From Shinella lacus (lineage in GTDB: Bacteria > Pseudomonadota > Alphaproteobacteria > Rhizobiales > Rhizobiaceae), in assembly GCF_010994755.1 (NCBI RefSeq), contig NZ_WHSB02000013.1, positions 100,201 through 164,200 of the forward strand: DNA of 64,000 bases, in the 5' to 3' direction. Numbering within the stretch: the stretch's first letter is position 1; each line of letters begins with the position of its first letter. The translations under genes and the position numbers were made by a program. The notes below the pieces were generated by a model, which searched no databases, was not told where the DNA came from, and worked only from the letters and a program-made list of their open reading frames with translations. Shown here piece by piece: positions 16,765-25,293 of the stretch.

Positions 16765-17649
16765 TCATGCCGGAATCAGGCGCTCCATGAGGGCTTTCAG
16801 ATCGCGCGCCACGGCAAAGCTGTTGTCCTGGTGCTGTTGGGTGCAGAACAGTTCGCAGCTCCACCAGCCGGTATAGCCTGTCGATTTCACGGCATCTACC
16901 CAGCTTTGAAGATCGAGGACGCCCTGTCCGGTGGGGATGTCGCGCAGCACCGGTTCGTTCGGTATGCCGCCGGTATAGGGCAGGGAATCGCAGAGGTGCA
17001 CACCGTATATCAGGTCCTTGTCCAGTCGTGCGATCCGCTCCGGCGTATCACCCGAGGTATAGGAGTGCCAAAAGTCGATGACGATCCGCACATTGTCCCG
17101 CTTGCACAAGTCGAGGATCCGCTGTTGCGCATCCAGGGTGTTGAGCGGCGTCCACGACAGAGACTCTAGATAGACGAGTAATCCGTGGGAGGCGGCGATG
17201 TCGGCCACGGCCTGAAGGTTGGCGGCCGTTTGTTCGGTCTGGATACCCGTTGGTAGGTCGATCAGGCCGCGGTAGAGATGTGGATAGCGCTCCGCGGCGC
17301 CCGGCTCGAAAACGCGGATATCCAAAGGGCCGGTGATGGCTTCAATCCCTTTCGCGCCCGCCGCGGAGGCCAACACGCAAAGTTGTTCGGCTTCGCGCAG
17401 CATCTGCCGACGGGCGTCGCCCTGTCGTTCCAGATCGATCAGAAAGCCGATGCCGGGGAGGAAAAGGCCGTCGAGGCGCGCCTTCAACTCCGGCACGGTG
17501 AAGCCGGCATCGAGAAATGCGCCGATCTTGTTGCCGGAGGTTTCAAGGCCATCGAACCCGATAGTACGGGCGATTTCGATGTCGATGGCCAGGGTGTTCG
17601 ATTTGGATGCCATCGAATGAAAGATGAGTTGGTTCTGGGTTCTGGTCAT
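16765..17649 (-). CDS. Sugar phosphate isomerase/epimerase-like TIM-barrel protein
   Basis: ATG 17649 has a full AGGAGG nine bases upstream and is preferred over GTG 17655. The product (about 294 aa) is an AP-endonuclease-2-like TIM barrel: IEIARTIGFDGLETSGNKIG, later LLVYLESLSW (metal Glu), VRIVIDFWHSY (Asp, His), YGVHLCDSLPY (His, Asp) and GWWSCELFC (final Glu). This metal set is the usual one for xylose isomerase-like epimerases. It forms a two-gene operon with the Gfo/Idh-like gene 26 bases upstream. The substrate is probably a sugar, keto acid or inosose. Confidence 0.82.
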   Translation of the reverse strand: MTRTQNQLIFHSMASKSNTLAIDIEIARTIGFDGLETSGNKIGAFLDAGFTVPELKARLDGLFLPGIGFLIDLERQGDARRQMLREAEQLCVLASAAGAKGIEAITGPLDIRVFEPGAAERYPHLYRGLIDLPTGIQTEQTAANLQAVADIAASHGLLVYLESLSWTPLNTLDAQQRILDLCKRDNVRIVIDFWHSYTSGDTPERIARLDKDLIYGVHLCDSLPYTGGIPNEPVLRDIPTGQGVLDLQSWVDAVKSTGYTGWWSCELFCTQQHQDNSFAVARDLKALMERLIPA

Positions 17650-17675
17650 GGCCACCGGCCTCCTCTATTCGTTCA

Positions 17676-18674
17676 TTACGGGCTGCTGACAGAAATGTGG
17701 CGCCTGCGTGCCGCTGCCTGGACGGCTTCGGCAGTGCGCAGAGCGATGACATTGTCTTCCGCAAGCGACATCCATGTGCCTGAGCTCTGGGGCAGGGCGA
17801 GGAAGGCCTCGATCGTGGTCATGTGCTGGTCGCGTTCGCGCACCGGAATAAGCTCGTTCCGGCCGTTCAGGCGGCGCACCAGGGCACCGGACCCTCTGCC
17901 GCTGAGGGTTCCATGCGCAGTGAGCGTGCCGCGATCGCCGGCGAGCATGACGATACTTTCGAACTCCGCAGTCGTGAAACTCTCGTAGGATTGAAAGAGC
18001 GCTCCACTGGACAGACGGATCGCGTAGGATATCTGGTCGCCGTCGGGGCTGGCCGGCACGGAAGAAAGGGCAGTCACCGCCGCTGGTTCCTGACCGGTGA
18101 GAAATCGTGCCAGATCGATGCTATCGACGGACATTTCAAGAAGGGCGCCGCCGCGATCCACTGCCTCGTCGATGTGACGGTTGGGCGGGAGCTGAAACGG
18201 TGCGCCCCGCGCGATGAGAAGCGACTGCAACGTGCCGATCTCGCCATCCTGCAGAAGCCGACGCATGGTCTGGTGGGGCGAGAGGGTGCGGAATGGCTGG
18301 TTGAGGGCCAGGAGGATGCCGGCCTTCCTGCATTCTTCGGCCAAGTTTGCCGCGATACGGCTGTTGCCGGCAATCGGGCCGTCGCACAGGACGTGTTTTC
18401 GCGCCGCTGCTGCGGCGAGGATATAGTGCTTGCGACGGTCCCGCGCGGCGCTCACATAAGCATATTGGACGCGCGGATCGCGAAGGGTCGGCCGCGCATC
18501 AACGGCGATGCCGGCTATCTGCATGTCCTGCGAGAAGTGTGTCGCATACTGCCGGTTCCGACTGACGACCCACAGGGGCTGATGCCCAACCGAACGGATC
18601 GCCGCCACCATGTGCTCGGTTGCAATGGTGCCGGTGCCCATGACCGACCATCCAAGTTCTTCCCCGGAATGCAC
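17676..18674 (-). CDS. Gfo/Idh/MocA-family protein with substituted catalytic residues
   Basis: GTG 18674 follows a strong AGGAGG seven bases upstream; product 332 aa. The Rossmann part is clear (GWSVMGTGTIATEHMVAAIR, then YVSAARDRRKHYILAAAAAR), as is the C-terminal sheet domain. The normally invariant E-K-P loop reads CDGPIAGN, so the catalytic Lys is Gly. The usual G-x-x-x-D-x-G-x-H/Y-x-x-D helix reads GGALLEMSVDSIDLARFL, so the second catalytic residue is Asp. It may be a binding protein or use a different chemistry. It is operonic with the isomerase-like gene and divergent from the XRE regulator. Confidence 0.85.
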   Translation of the reverse strand: MHSGEELGWSVMGTGTIATEHMVAAIRSVGHQPLWVVSRNRQYATHFSQDMQIAGIAVDARPTLRDPRVQYAYVSAARDRRKHYILAAAAARKHVLCDGPIAGNSRIAANLAEECRKAGILLALNQPFRTLSPHQTMRRLLQDGEIGTLQSLLIARGAPFQLPPNRHIDEAVDRGGALLEMSVDSIDLARFLTGQEPAAVTALSSVPASPDGDQISYAIRLSSGALFQSYESFTTAEFESIVMLAGDRGTLTAHGTLSGRGSGALVRRLNGRNELIPVRERDQHMTTIEAFLALPQSSGTWMSLAEDNVIALRTAEAVQAAARRRHISVSSP

Positions 18675-18772
18675 CGCACGTCCTCCTCTTCATCATCCGG
18701 AGATTGACCGGTCGCCCGGCGCGCTACAACTTCGCAGACAATTGATGTCTTTAGCGATATGAAGTACAATTA

Positions 18773-18788
18773 GCGTCACAGTGCGTCA
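18773..18788. promoter_or_regulatory. GCGTCA-N4-GCGTCA direct repeat, putative XRE operator
   Basis: Two GCGTCA copies begin exactly 10 bases apart, 15 bases upstream of the XRE-type regulator gene, overlapping its expected promoter or leader. The same spacing recurs at 20573-20588, and both sites contain the 9-mer GTGCGTCAT. This points to autoregulation by the adjacent regulator. Confidence 0.55.
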
Positions 18789-18802
18789 TACCGGGGGCTT
18801 TA

Positions 18803-19627
18803 ATGGAACAGCTGGGAAGAGATGGGGCCGCCCTGGCGGCGAACCTGAGAACGCTGTGCGAGCAGCACGGCTCCGTGGCCGCCGTCTGCCGCAAGATCAA
18901 TGTCAACCGGCAGCAGTTCAACAAGTACCTGTCGGGCGCGCATGTGCCGTCGGCGGCCAATCTGAGGATCATCGCGAACTATTTCGGCCTCAGCGTCGCC
19001 ATGCTCTTTGCCGACCCGGAGGAGTTCCGCACGCTGGTGGAAGGCAACTTCTTCCATGCGATGGCGACCGCCCGCCAGCTGCCGGAGTTCTCGCGCTTCG
19101 TGTCGGAGATGATCGTGGAGAACAATGCCGATCACAACGACATCGTCGGGATCTACGACCGCTATCAGTTCTCCTCGATCTACAAGGGCTTCGTGCTGCG
19201 CTCGGCTTTCTGCATCTATCGCAACAAGGAATTCCTCCAGCACTATTATGTCGAGCGTTTCCCGAGCTTCGACGACCCGAAGAAGACGGAATATGTCTTC
19301 AAATATTATGGTTTCTGCTTCCCCGTCGCTGACCGCCTCTTCACAGCGGATTTCGAGGGCATCCAGTCGAACGAATTGACCTTTGGCGTCTATGCGCAGG
19401 TCAAGCGGAACGCCAAACGCTTCATGTTCGGAATTTCCAGCGGCATTGCCGCGACCGTCTTCCGCCAGCCCTATTCCACGAAGGTCGCGCTGCACTACCG
19501 GGGGCCGGGCCTGCTGCGCCGCGAGCATCTCAAGGAGCTGACGGTCATGGACCGCAACGATCCCAGCATTCCGCGCGAGGCGCTGCAATATCTCGGCGAC
19601 GGCTCCGACATGATCCAGATGAGTTGA
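18803..19627 (+). CDS. XRE-family transcriptional regulator with a long C-terminal domain
   Basis: The 274-aa protein has a helix-turn-helix in residues 10-65 (LRTLCEQHGSVAAVCRKINV, then NRQQFNKYLSGAHVPSAANL). It is followed by a 200-residue domain with alternating helices and strands (FVLRSAFCIYRNKEFLQHYY, FKYYGFCFPVADRLFTADFE) that I do not recognise; it is not a cupin or MmyB tail. It is likely an effector-sensing domain. The protein is divergent from the Gfo/Idh unit and tail-to-tail with the cupin-like gene. Shared repeats place its sites at its own promoter and at 20550-20588. Confidence 0.8.
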   Translation: MEQLGRDGAALAANLRTLCEQHGSVAAVCRKINVNRQQFNKYLSGAHVPSAANLRIIANYFGLSVAMLFADPEEFRTLVEGNFFHAMATARQLPEFSRFVSEMIVENNADHNDIVGIYDRYQFSSIYKGFVLRSAFCIYRNKEFLQHYYVERFPSFDDPKKTEYVFKYYGFCFPVADRLFTADFEGIQSNELTFGVYAQVKRNAKRFMFGISSGIAATVFRQPYSTKVALHYRGPGLLRREHLKELTVMDRNDPSIPREALQYLGDGSDMIQMS

Positions 19628-19637
19628 AGGCCATCCG

Positions 19638-20327
19638 TCAGGGGTGCAGTTCGACGGCGAGCCAGACGCTGTCGGTATCCGCATAGTAGCGGTGCCAGGG
19701 ATAGGTCCACTGGTTCTCGCCGGTGACCCGGCAGAAGGGATCGTGCGAATAGCCGATCGGCATCACCACGTCCTCATAGAGCGTCGCTGCGTCGCGCGCC
19801 TTGAATTTCTGCATGCGACCCGACCCATGGATCTGCGTGTGCGTTTCCAGGAACGGGTGCTCGTTATGGATGAAGCAATCCGTGTCGCCGGGCGACCACC
19901 AAAGATTGAGCTTCAGCGTGAAGGTCTGCGGCGCTTCGGCTGCCGCGCGTTCATTGGTGAAGACGCGGGGGTCCAGGGTAACGGTGCCGATCTCGTCCTG
20001 CGCCGATATGTAGAGCGGCGTGTCGCGGGGAAAGCTGCGGATGCGGTTGCCCAGCCAGTCCCAGCCACGAAACATGCAGCCACCGAGATTGGTCGGCCTG
20101 ACGACCTTGATGATCGCGGCGCGATCCGCCGAGCGGATGCGGCCGCCCTTCAGCCAGGTCGACTTCCACGCCGGTACGATGGCCGGATGCTCGTCGCCGG
20201 TGACCATCGGGGAGGGGCTGATATTGACCACGACGGCGTCCGTCACGTCATAGTCCGCGACGTTCTCGACAAGCGTGGCGGAAATGAAGTCGTCTGCGAA
20301 AGCCAGGTCTCTGCTCAGGTTCTGCAC
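19638..20327 (-). CDS. Unrecognised 229-aa protein, possibly cupin-like
   Basis: The product is soluble, without signal peptide or membrane segments. Three histidine-rich stretches stand out: FIHNEHPFLETHTQIHGSGR, IGYSHDPFC and YPWHRYYADTDSVWLAVELH. These are spaced like metal ligands on a double-stranded beta-helix, and the ending resembles cupins that sense or bind an organic acid. I cannot name a family. It is divergent from the ThDP operon across a 376-base region carrying the GCGTCA repeats, and so is probably co-regulated with it. A role in modifying or binding the pathway substrate is plausible. Confidence 0.6.
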   Translation of the reverse strand: MQNLSRDLAFADDFISATLVENVADYDVTDAVVVNISPSPMVTGDEHPAIVPAWKSTWLKGGRIRSADRAAIIKVVRPTNLGGCMFRGWDWLGNRIRSFPRDTPLYISAQDEIGTVTLDPRVFTNERAAAEAPQTFTLKLNLWWSPGDTDCFIHNEHPFLETHTQIHGSGRMQKFKARDAATLYEDVVMPIGYSHDPFCRVTGENQWTYPWHRYYADTDSVWLAVELHP

Positions 20328-20703
20328 GGCGGTGCCTCTTTTGTCTGTCCGTGTTCTGAGAAAGCCATAGCGCGCGCCGCGAAAAAAGTGCGCGCCGGAA
20401 TTAATTTATTCGCATGATGGCGCGGCTCCAGCTTCACTTTGCGAAGGATGGCACTGTTCGGGATCGCCTGCCGCTCCCCACCGGGATGCCTGCGGACCGC
20501 TGCAAATTGACCGCGCCGGCGGCGGCGCGGCCGTCGCGATCATGAACCCTGACGCAAAACTGCTTTTGAAGTGCGTCATCTCGCGTCAGTGTTTCGATGG
20601 CTGCGAACTTGCGAGTTTGCCTCGCTCGGCGGAAGAATAAGCCTATCGCTGGAGGGCGTCCCCGTCCTGCTCACAAGATAACGAGATTTCAGAGGGTCGA
20701 TCA
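20328..20703. other. Divergent promoter region between cupin-like and ThDP genes
   Basis: The 376 bases hold the regulatory repeats at 20550-20588. The stretch 20370-20420 is alternately GC-rich and AT-rich (GCGCGCG then AATTAATTTATT) and is a candidate promoter for the minus-strand gene. AGAGGG before 20704 is the ribosome binding site of the ThDP gene. No coding frame is convincing. Confidence 0.5.
20550..20588. promoter_or_regulatory. Inverted plus direct GCGTCA repeats, putative operator of the ThDP operon
   Basis: TGACGCA (20550-20556) and TGCGTCA (20572-20578) form a perfect 7-bp inverted repeat, and a further GCGTCA (20583-20588) starts 10 bases after the previous one. The direct-repeat half is identical in spacing and core to the site before the XRE gene, so it is the likely binding site of that regulator. 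It lies about 115 bases before the ThDP start. Confidence 0.55.
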
Positions 20704-22506
20704 ATGAAGCTGACAGGTGGTCAAGTCGTCGCGAAAGCGTTGAAGGAATATGGCGTCGAATATGTGGCGGGCGTGCCCGGCCACGGCATCTGGTCGCTGT
20801 TCGACGCGTTCCTGCAGGAGGGATCGGAAATCCCCTTCATCCAGGTGATGCACGAGCAGAGCGCGGTTCACATGGCCGACGGCTACTACCGCGCCTGCGG
20901 CAAGCCGATGGCTTGCTCCACCTCGGTCGGTCCGGGCGCGGCCAACACGATCATTGGCCTTGCAACCGCCTATTGCGATTCCACTTCGCTCTTCTACGTT
21001 TCCGGCTCGCCCCAGACCTATATGCATGGCCACGGCACTATGCAGGAGCTGGAGCGCCAGCAGGACAATGCCTTCCCGCGCATCACCGAGCAGGTGACCA
21101 AGCGCGCCTGGCAGGCCAATTCGGTGCAGGTCCTCCCAAGCATTATGCACCGTGCCTTCAGCGAGTTGCTGACGGGCCGCCCGGGTCCGGTTCATGTCGA
21201 AGTCCCGATGGACGTTCAGGTCGACGCGGCGGATGTCACCATCCATCCGCTCGGCAAGCGCCTGCCGGTCGGCGTCGCCTATCCGGATCCGAAGGCCATT
21301 GAAGCCGCGCTGAAGGTTCTTCTCTCCGCCGAGCGCCCGGTCATCGTCGCCGGCGGCGGCGCGATCACGGCCAATGCATCGGCAGAACTGACGCGCCTTG
21401 CCGAAAAGCTCGGTGCCGCCGTCTCGATCACATGGAACGGCAAGGGCGCCATTTCCGAGGATCACCAGTTGTTCATCGGCGCCGTCGGCCAGACGGGCAC
21501 GACCTGCGGCAACAAGATCACCGCATCGGCCGACGTCGTCGTTTCGGTCGGCTGCCGCTTCACCGACTGGTCGGCCTCCTCCTATGCCAAGGGCGTCTCC
21601 TTCTCGATCCCCTCGGCCAAACTCATCCATATCGACCTCGACCCGCGCGAGATCGGCAAGAACTACGAGACGGAAGTCGGCATCGTCGCCGATGCCAAGG
21701 TGACGCTGGAGGCGATCCTGTCGCTGATTTCCGATGCGGATTCGCAGAAGATGCTATCGCGCCGCGAGACCTTCGTCGCCGATGTGCAGAAGGCCAAGGC
21801 CGAATGGCGCGCCCAGGTCGAGCCGCGCGAAAACAGCCGCGAGACGCCCTTCACCTCGCAGCGCCCGTTGATGGCGCTCCGCAAGGTCCTCGACCGCAAC
21901 GGCATCGTCGTCGTCGGCTCGGGCAATACGCAGGGCTCGGTCAAGCAGAGCTTCCCGATCTACGAACCCCGTACGCATCTCACCTCCGGTTCCTATTCGC
22001 CGATGGGCTGGGCGGTGCCGGCAGCGCTTGGCGCCAAGCTCGCCTGCCCGGACCGGCAGGTCGTCGCCATCGTCGGCGACGGCGACTTCATGATGTCGCT
22101 GCCGGAAATGGGCACGGCCGTCATGAACGGCATCAATGTCGTGTTCCTGGTGCTGAACAACCAGGGCTACATGTCGATCCGCGGCGGGCAGCGCAAGTTC
22201 ATGGGCCGCCATATCGCATCCGAGTTCAACCACCATGCCGGTAACGGCGCGCCCTATTCGGCCGACATCACGGCCTCCGCCAAGGCCTTCGGCCTTCAGG
22301 CGTGGAAGGTGGAGAAGGACGAGGACCTCGAAAGCAGCCTGAAGGCGGCGCTCGAATGCGGCGGTCCGGCCCTCGTCGAAGTGATCGTCTCGCGCGATGC
22401 CGCCGGTCCCTTCGCAACCGGCTGGTGGGACTTCCCGTCGCCGGCCTATTACGAAAAGGAGCAGGCCGCACACGCAGAGATGCGCGCCCGCGAACAGCAC
22501 CTCTAG
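20704..22506 (+). CDS. Thiamine-diphosphate-dependent enzyme of the acetolactate synthase/IolD-like superfamily
   Basis: The 600-aa protein has the three-domain order of ThDP enzymes. The N-terminal PYR domain has catalytic Glu in QVMHEQSAVHMADGYYR. The central domain contains ERPVIVAGGGAITANASAEL. The C-terminal PP domain has GDGDFMMSLPEMGTAVMNGI and ends the metal motif in LVLNNQGYMS. A GVPGHGIWSLFD loop and TSVGPGAANTI resemble the trihydroxycyclohexanedione hydrolase (IolD) and acetolactate synthase groups, but lysine/FAD determinants for synthase activity are not obvious. It is the first gene of a catabolic operon, so a C-C cleaving or acyloin-type reaction on a sugar or cyclitol derivative is likely. 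The specific reaction is unknown. Confidence 0.82.
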   Translation: MKLTGGQVVAKALKEYGVEYVAGVPGHGIWSLFDAFLQEGSEIPFIQVMHEQSAVHMADGYYRACGKPMACSTSVGPGAANTIIGLATAYCDSTSLFYVSGSPQTYMHGHGTMQELERQQDNAFPRITEQVTKRAWQANSVQVLPSIMHRAFSELLTGRPGPVHVEVPMDVQVDAADVTIHPLGKRLPVGVAYPDPKAIEAALKVLLSAERPVIVAGGGAITANASAELTRLAEKLGAAVSITWNGKGAISEDHQLFIGAVGQTGTTCGNKITASADVVVSVGCRFTDWSASSYAKGVSFSIPSAKLIHIDLDPREIGKNYETEVGIVADAKVTLEAILSLISDADSQKMLSRRETFVADVQKAKAEWRAQVEPRENSRETPFTSQRPLMALRKVLDRNGIVVVGSGNTQGSVKQSFPIYEPRTHLTSGSYSPMGWAVPAALGAKLACPDRQVVAIVGDGDFMMSLPEMGTAVMNGINVVFLVLNNQGYMSIRGGQRKFMGRHIASEFNHHAGNGAPYSADITASAKAFGLQAWKVEKDEDLESSLKAALECGGPALVEVIVSRDAAGPFATGWWDFPSPAYYEKEQAAHAEMRAREQHL

Positions 22507-22519
22507 ACATCTCGAGCAG

Positions 22520-22537
22520 GGGAGGCCTGAGCCTCCC
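22520..22537 (+). terminator. Intercistronic hairpin
   Basis: A 7-bp stem (GGGAGGC / GCCTCCC) with a CTGA tetraloop lies 14 bases after the ThDP stop, followed by TTGCCC rather than a U-run. As the next gene continues in the same direction, it may attenuate or stabilise rather than fully terminate. Confidence 0.45.
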
Positions 22538-22599
22538 TTGCCCTCCCAAGCCCTTGATAACGCGGCGCCCATGGCGGCCGTGAACGAAGAGACTTTGTC

Positions 22600-23913
22600 A
22601 TGATCCGGCACATCAAAACAGCCAAGGCTCCCATCGAAGACGGCGGAACCGACAGCGCGGTCACCAAGGCAGTCGAGGCACTTCTCGCAAAAGTCAGGGA
22701 TGGCGGCGACAAGGCGGTTCGCGAACTGTCCGTGCAGTTCGACAAGTTCGATCGCGAATCCTACCGGCTGACGAAGGATGAGATCGCGGGCTGCATCAAC
22801 GCGCTCACGGCCCGGGAACGCGAAGACCTCGATTTTGCGCAGGATCAGATTCGCCGGTTCGCAGAGGTCCAGAAGGCGGCGCTGAAGGACGTTGAGGTCG
22901 AGACCCTGCCGGGCGTCGTGCTCGGCCACAAGAACGTGCCGATCCAGAATGTCGGCTGCTATGTGCCGGGCGGCAAATATCCGCTGCTGGCATCCGCCCA
23001 CATGACCGTGCTGACGGCGCGTGTCGCCGGCTGCCAGCGGGTGATCACCTGCGCACCGCCCTTCCAGGGCCGGATTGCCGAAAAGATCGTTGCGGCGCAG
23101 GCGCTTGCCGGCGCCGACGAGATCTATTGCATCGGCGGCGTCCAGGCGATCGCCGCGATGGCGTACGGCACGGAAACGATCGATCCGGTCGACATGCTGG
23201 CTGGCCCCGGCAATGCCTATGTCGCGGAAGCCAAGCGGCTGCTCTTCGGCCGCGTCGGTATCGATCTTTTCGCTGGCCCGACGGAAACGCTGATCATCGC
23301 CGACGACAGCGTCGACGGCGAACTGGTGGCGACGGACCTCCTCGGCCAGGCCGAGCATGGCGTCAATTCGCCGGCGATTCTCATCACCAATTCGGAGAAG
23401 CTGGCGCGTGACACGCTTTCCGAGATCGAGCGCCTGCTTGCGATCCTCCCGACGGCGGCGGTCGCGGGCAAGGCCTGGGAGGATTTCGGCGAGATCATTT
23501 TCTGCGACACGATCGAGGAGATGCTGGCGGAAGGCGACCGCGTGGCGTCCGAACATGTGCAGGTCATGACCCGCGATCCGGACTACTTCCTCGCCAACAT
23601 GACGAACTATGGCGCGCTGTTCCTGGGTGCGCGCACGAATGTCGCTTTCGGCGACAAGGTGATCGGCACCAACCATACGCTGCCGACCAACAAGGCGGCC
23701 CGCTACACCGGCGGCCTCTGGGTCGGAAAATTCCTGAAGACCTGCACCTACCAGAAGGTCCTGACCGACGAGGCGTCCGCGATGATCGGCGCCTACGGCT
23801 CGCGGCTCTGCCTGATGGAAGGCTTCGCCGGGCATGCCGAGCAGGCAAACATTCGTGTCCGCCGCTACGGCGGCCGCAACGTCGGCTACGCGATGCCCGC
23901 AGACCCCGTTTAA
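22600..23913 (+). CDS. Histidinol-dehydrogenase-family dehydrogenase, HpsN-like (sulfopropanediol dehydrogenase group)
   Basis: The 437-aa protein is of HisD fold, which oxidises an alcohol to an acid with two NAD. Conserved metal residues are visible: [10 protein letters not shown] (Gln, His), [14 protein letters not shown] (Asp), and a late FAGHAEQAN (His). The catalytic pair occurs in VASEHVQVM. The ending [17 protein letters not shown] is the pattern of the HpsN branch, not of true HisD in histidine synthesis. Known HpsN oxidises 2,3-dihydroxypropanesulfonate; no other sulfonate genes are present here, so the substrate may be a different polyol. It lies between the ThDP enzyme and a sugar importer. 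Confidence 0.8.
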   Translation: MIRHIKTAKAPIEDGGTDSAVTKAVEALLAKVRDGGDKAVRELSVQFDKFDRESYRLTKDEIAGCINALTAREREDLDFAQDQIRRFAEVQKAALKDVEVETLPGVVLGHKNVPIQNVGCYVPGGKYPLLASAHMTVLTARVAGCQRVITCAPPFQGRIAEKIVAAQALAGADEIYCIGGVQAIAAMAYGTETIDPVDMLAGPGNAYVAEAKRLLFGRVGIDLFAGPTETLIIADDSVDGELVATDLLGQAEHGVNSPAILITNSEKLARDTLSEIERLLAILPTAAVAGKAWEDFGEIIFCDTIEEMLAEGDRVASEHVQVMTRDPDYFLANMTNYGALFLGARTNVAFGDKVIGTNHTLPTNKAARYTGGLWVGKFLKTCTYQKVLTDEASAMIGAYGSRLCLMEGFAGHAEQANIRVRRYGGRNVGYAMPADPV

Positions 23914-23976
23914 CGACCACGCACAAGAGCCCGACAGGGGCCGCGCTAAAAAACTCAACCAGAGAGGACCAACGTC

Positions 23977-25224
23977 ATGTCGAAGTTTATTGCCACTGTT
24001 CTTGCCGCCACCATGCTCGTGCCCGTTGCGGCGCGTGCGGAAGGCGAGATCGAAGTTCTGCACCATTGGGTCTCGCAAAGCGAGGTGGACGCGCTCAACG
24101 TCATTCGCAAGGAGCTCGAGGCCAAGGGGTTTACGTGGAAGGATTCCGCCGTGGGCGGCATGAGCGGCGCGAATGCGCAGCAGGCGCTGCGCTCGCGCCT
24201 CACGGCGGGCAACCCGCCGGGCGCCATGCAGTTTCTTGGCTGGGAAGGCGTTCAGTGGGCGGAGCAGGGCGTCGTTCGCGACCTGAACGACCTCGCCAAG
24301 ACCGGCGGCTGGCGTGAAGCGCTTGCCCCTCAGCTCCTGCCCTTCGTGACATCGGGTGATGCCTTCATTGCAGCCCCCATCAACATGCACCGCCAGAACT
24401 GGGTCTGGGCCAACAAGAAGATCTTCGACGATGCCGGCATTGCCGTTCCGAAGTCCTGGGCGGAGCTGATCGCGGCCGGCAAGACGCTTCAGGAGAAGGG
24501 TATCGTTCCCGTCGCGATGGGTGACGAGCCGTGGCAGATCGGGATCATTTTCGACGCCCTCCTGTCGGACGTCAACGGACCGGAATTCTACCAGAAGACG
24601 GCGATCGATCTCGATCCGGCAGCGCTCGGCAGTGCCGAGATGGTGAAGGTGTTCGACACGCTGCGCGAGGTGCGCGGCCTCGTCGACAACAACTTCGTCG
24701 GCCGCGACTGGGCGGTTGCCACGGGCATGGTCATCAACGGGGAAGCCGCGATGCAGTTCATGGGCGACTGGGCGAAGGGCGAGTTCCTGGCGAAGGGCCT
24801 GAAGCCCAACCAGGACTTCTACTGCTTCGCCACGCCCGGCCAGGTGACCTCCTTCCAGTACCTGATCGATAGCTTCGGCATGTTCACCGTACAGGACGAG
24901 AACGTGCAGAACGCGCAGACGGCACTTGCCGAGACCATCATGGATCCGAAGGTCCAGAAAGGCTTCAACCTGATCAAGGGCTCGATCCCGGCCCGCAGCG
25001 ACGTCTCGGTCGACGACTTCGACGATTGCGCCAAGCTCGGCTACCAGGAGCGCGCCGCGGCGATCGAGAAGGGCAGCATGCAGGGCGCTATGACGCACGG
25101 CTTCGCCGCCAAGCCGGAATTCGCCTCCGTCTTCAGCGACGTCGCCGCGCAGTTCTTCGTCGGCAACATGAGCTCGGAAGACGCCGTCAAGATGCTGGTC
25201 TCCGGCATCGACAACGCGCGTTAA
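23977..25224 (+). CDS. ABC transporter sugar-type substrate-binding protein (family 1)
   Basis: A 415-aa periplasmic protein with signal peptide (MSKFIATVLAATMLVPVAAR, cut near ARA). The mature protein starts EGEIEVLHHWVSQSEVDALN and includes GMSGANAQQALRSRLTAGNP and NMHRQNWVWANKKIFDDAGI, as in glucose/mannose-type family 1 binding proteins. GAGAGGA precedes the ATG. The gene heads the importer module of the operon; a strong hairpin follows it. The ligand is likely a monosaccharide or polyol derivative handled by the neighbouring enzymes. Confidence 0.9.
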   Translation: MSKFIATVLAATMLVPVAARAEGEIEVLHHWVSQSEVDALNVIRKELEAKGFTWKDSAVGGMSGANAQQALRSRLTAGNPPGAMQFLGWEGVQWAEQGVVRDLNDLAKTGGWREALAPQLLPFVTSGDAFIAAPINMHRQNWVWANKKIFDDAGIAVPKSWAELIAAGKTLQEKGIVPVAMGDEPWQIGIIFDALLSDVNGPEFYQKTAIDLDPAALGSAEMVKVFDTLREVRGLVDNNFVGRDWAVATGMVINGEAAMQFMGDWAKGEFLAKGLKPNQDFYCFATPGQVTSFQYLIDSFGMFTVQDENVQNAQTALAETIMDPKVQKGFNLIKGSIPARSDVSVDDFDDCAKLGYQERAAAIEKGSMQGAMTHGFAAKPEFASVFSDVAAQFFVGNMSSEDAVKMLVSGIDNAR

Positions 25225-25240
25225 AGCCCAACTGCCAACC

Positions 25241-25267
25241 GGAGGAGCCGCGCCTGTCGGCTCCTCC
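25241..25267 (+). promoter_or_regulatory. Intercistronic stem-loop downstream of the binding-protein gene
   Basis: A perfect 10-bp stem (GGAGGAGCCG / CGGCTCCTCC) with a 7-base loop lies 17 bases after the binding-protein stop. No U-tract follows and the permease gene starts 27 bases later, so it probably protects the 3' end of the binding-protein message and dampens downstream expression. Confidence 0.6.
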
Positions 25268-25293
25268 ACCGTACCCGCAATCGGAGCTGACCC

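Noticed and set aside
22600..23913. Annotation as the histidine-biosynthetic hisD.
   Set aside because: The context is catabolic, and the [11 protein letters not shown] ending follows the HpsN branch rather than biosynthetic HisD. No other his genes are near.
21754..25269. A 1171-codon minus-strand open frame opposite the ThDP, HpsN-like and binding-protein genes.
   Set aside because: Same cause: it spans three well-defined plus-strand genes and their intergenic regions, and shows no recognisable domain.
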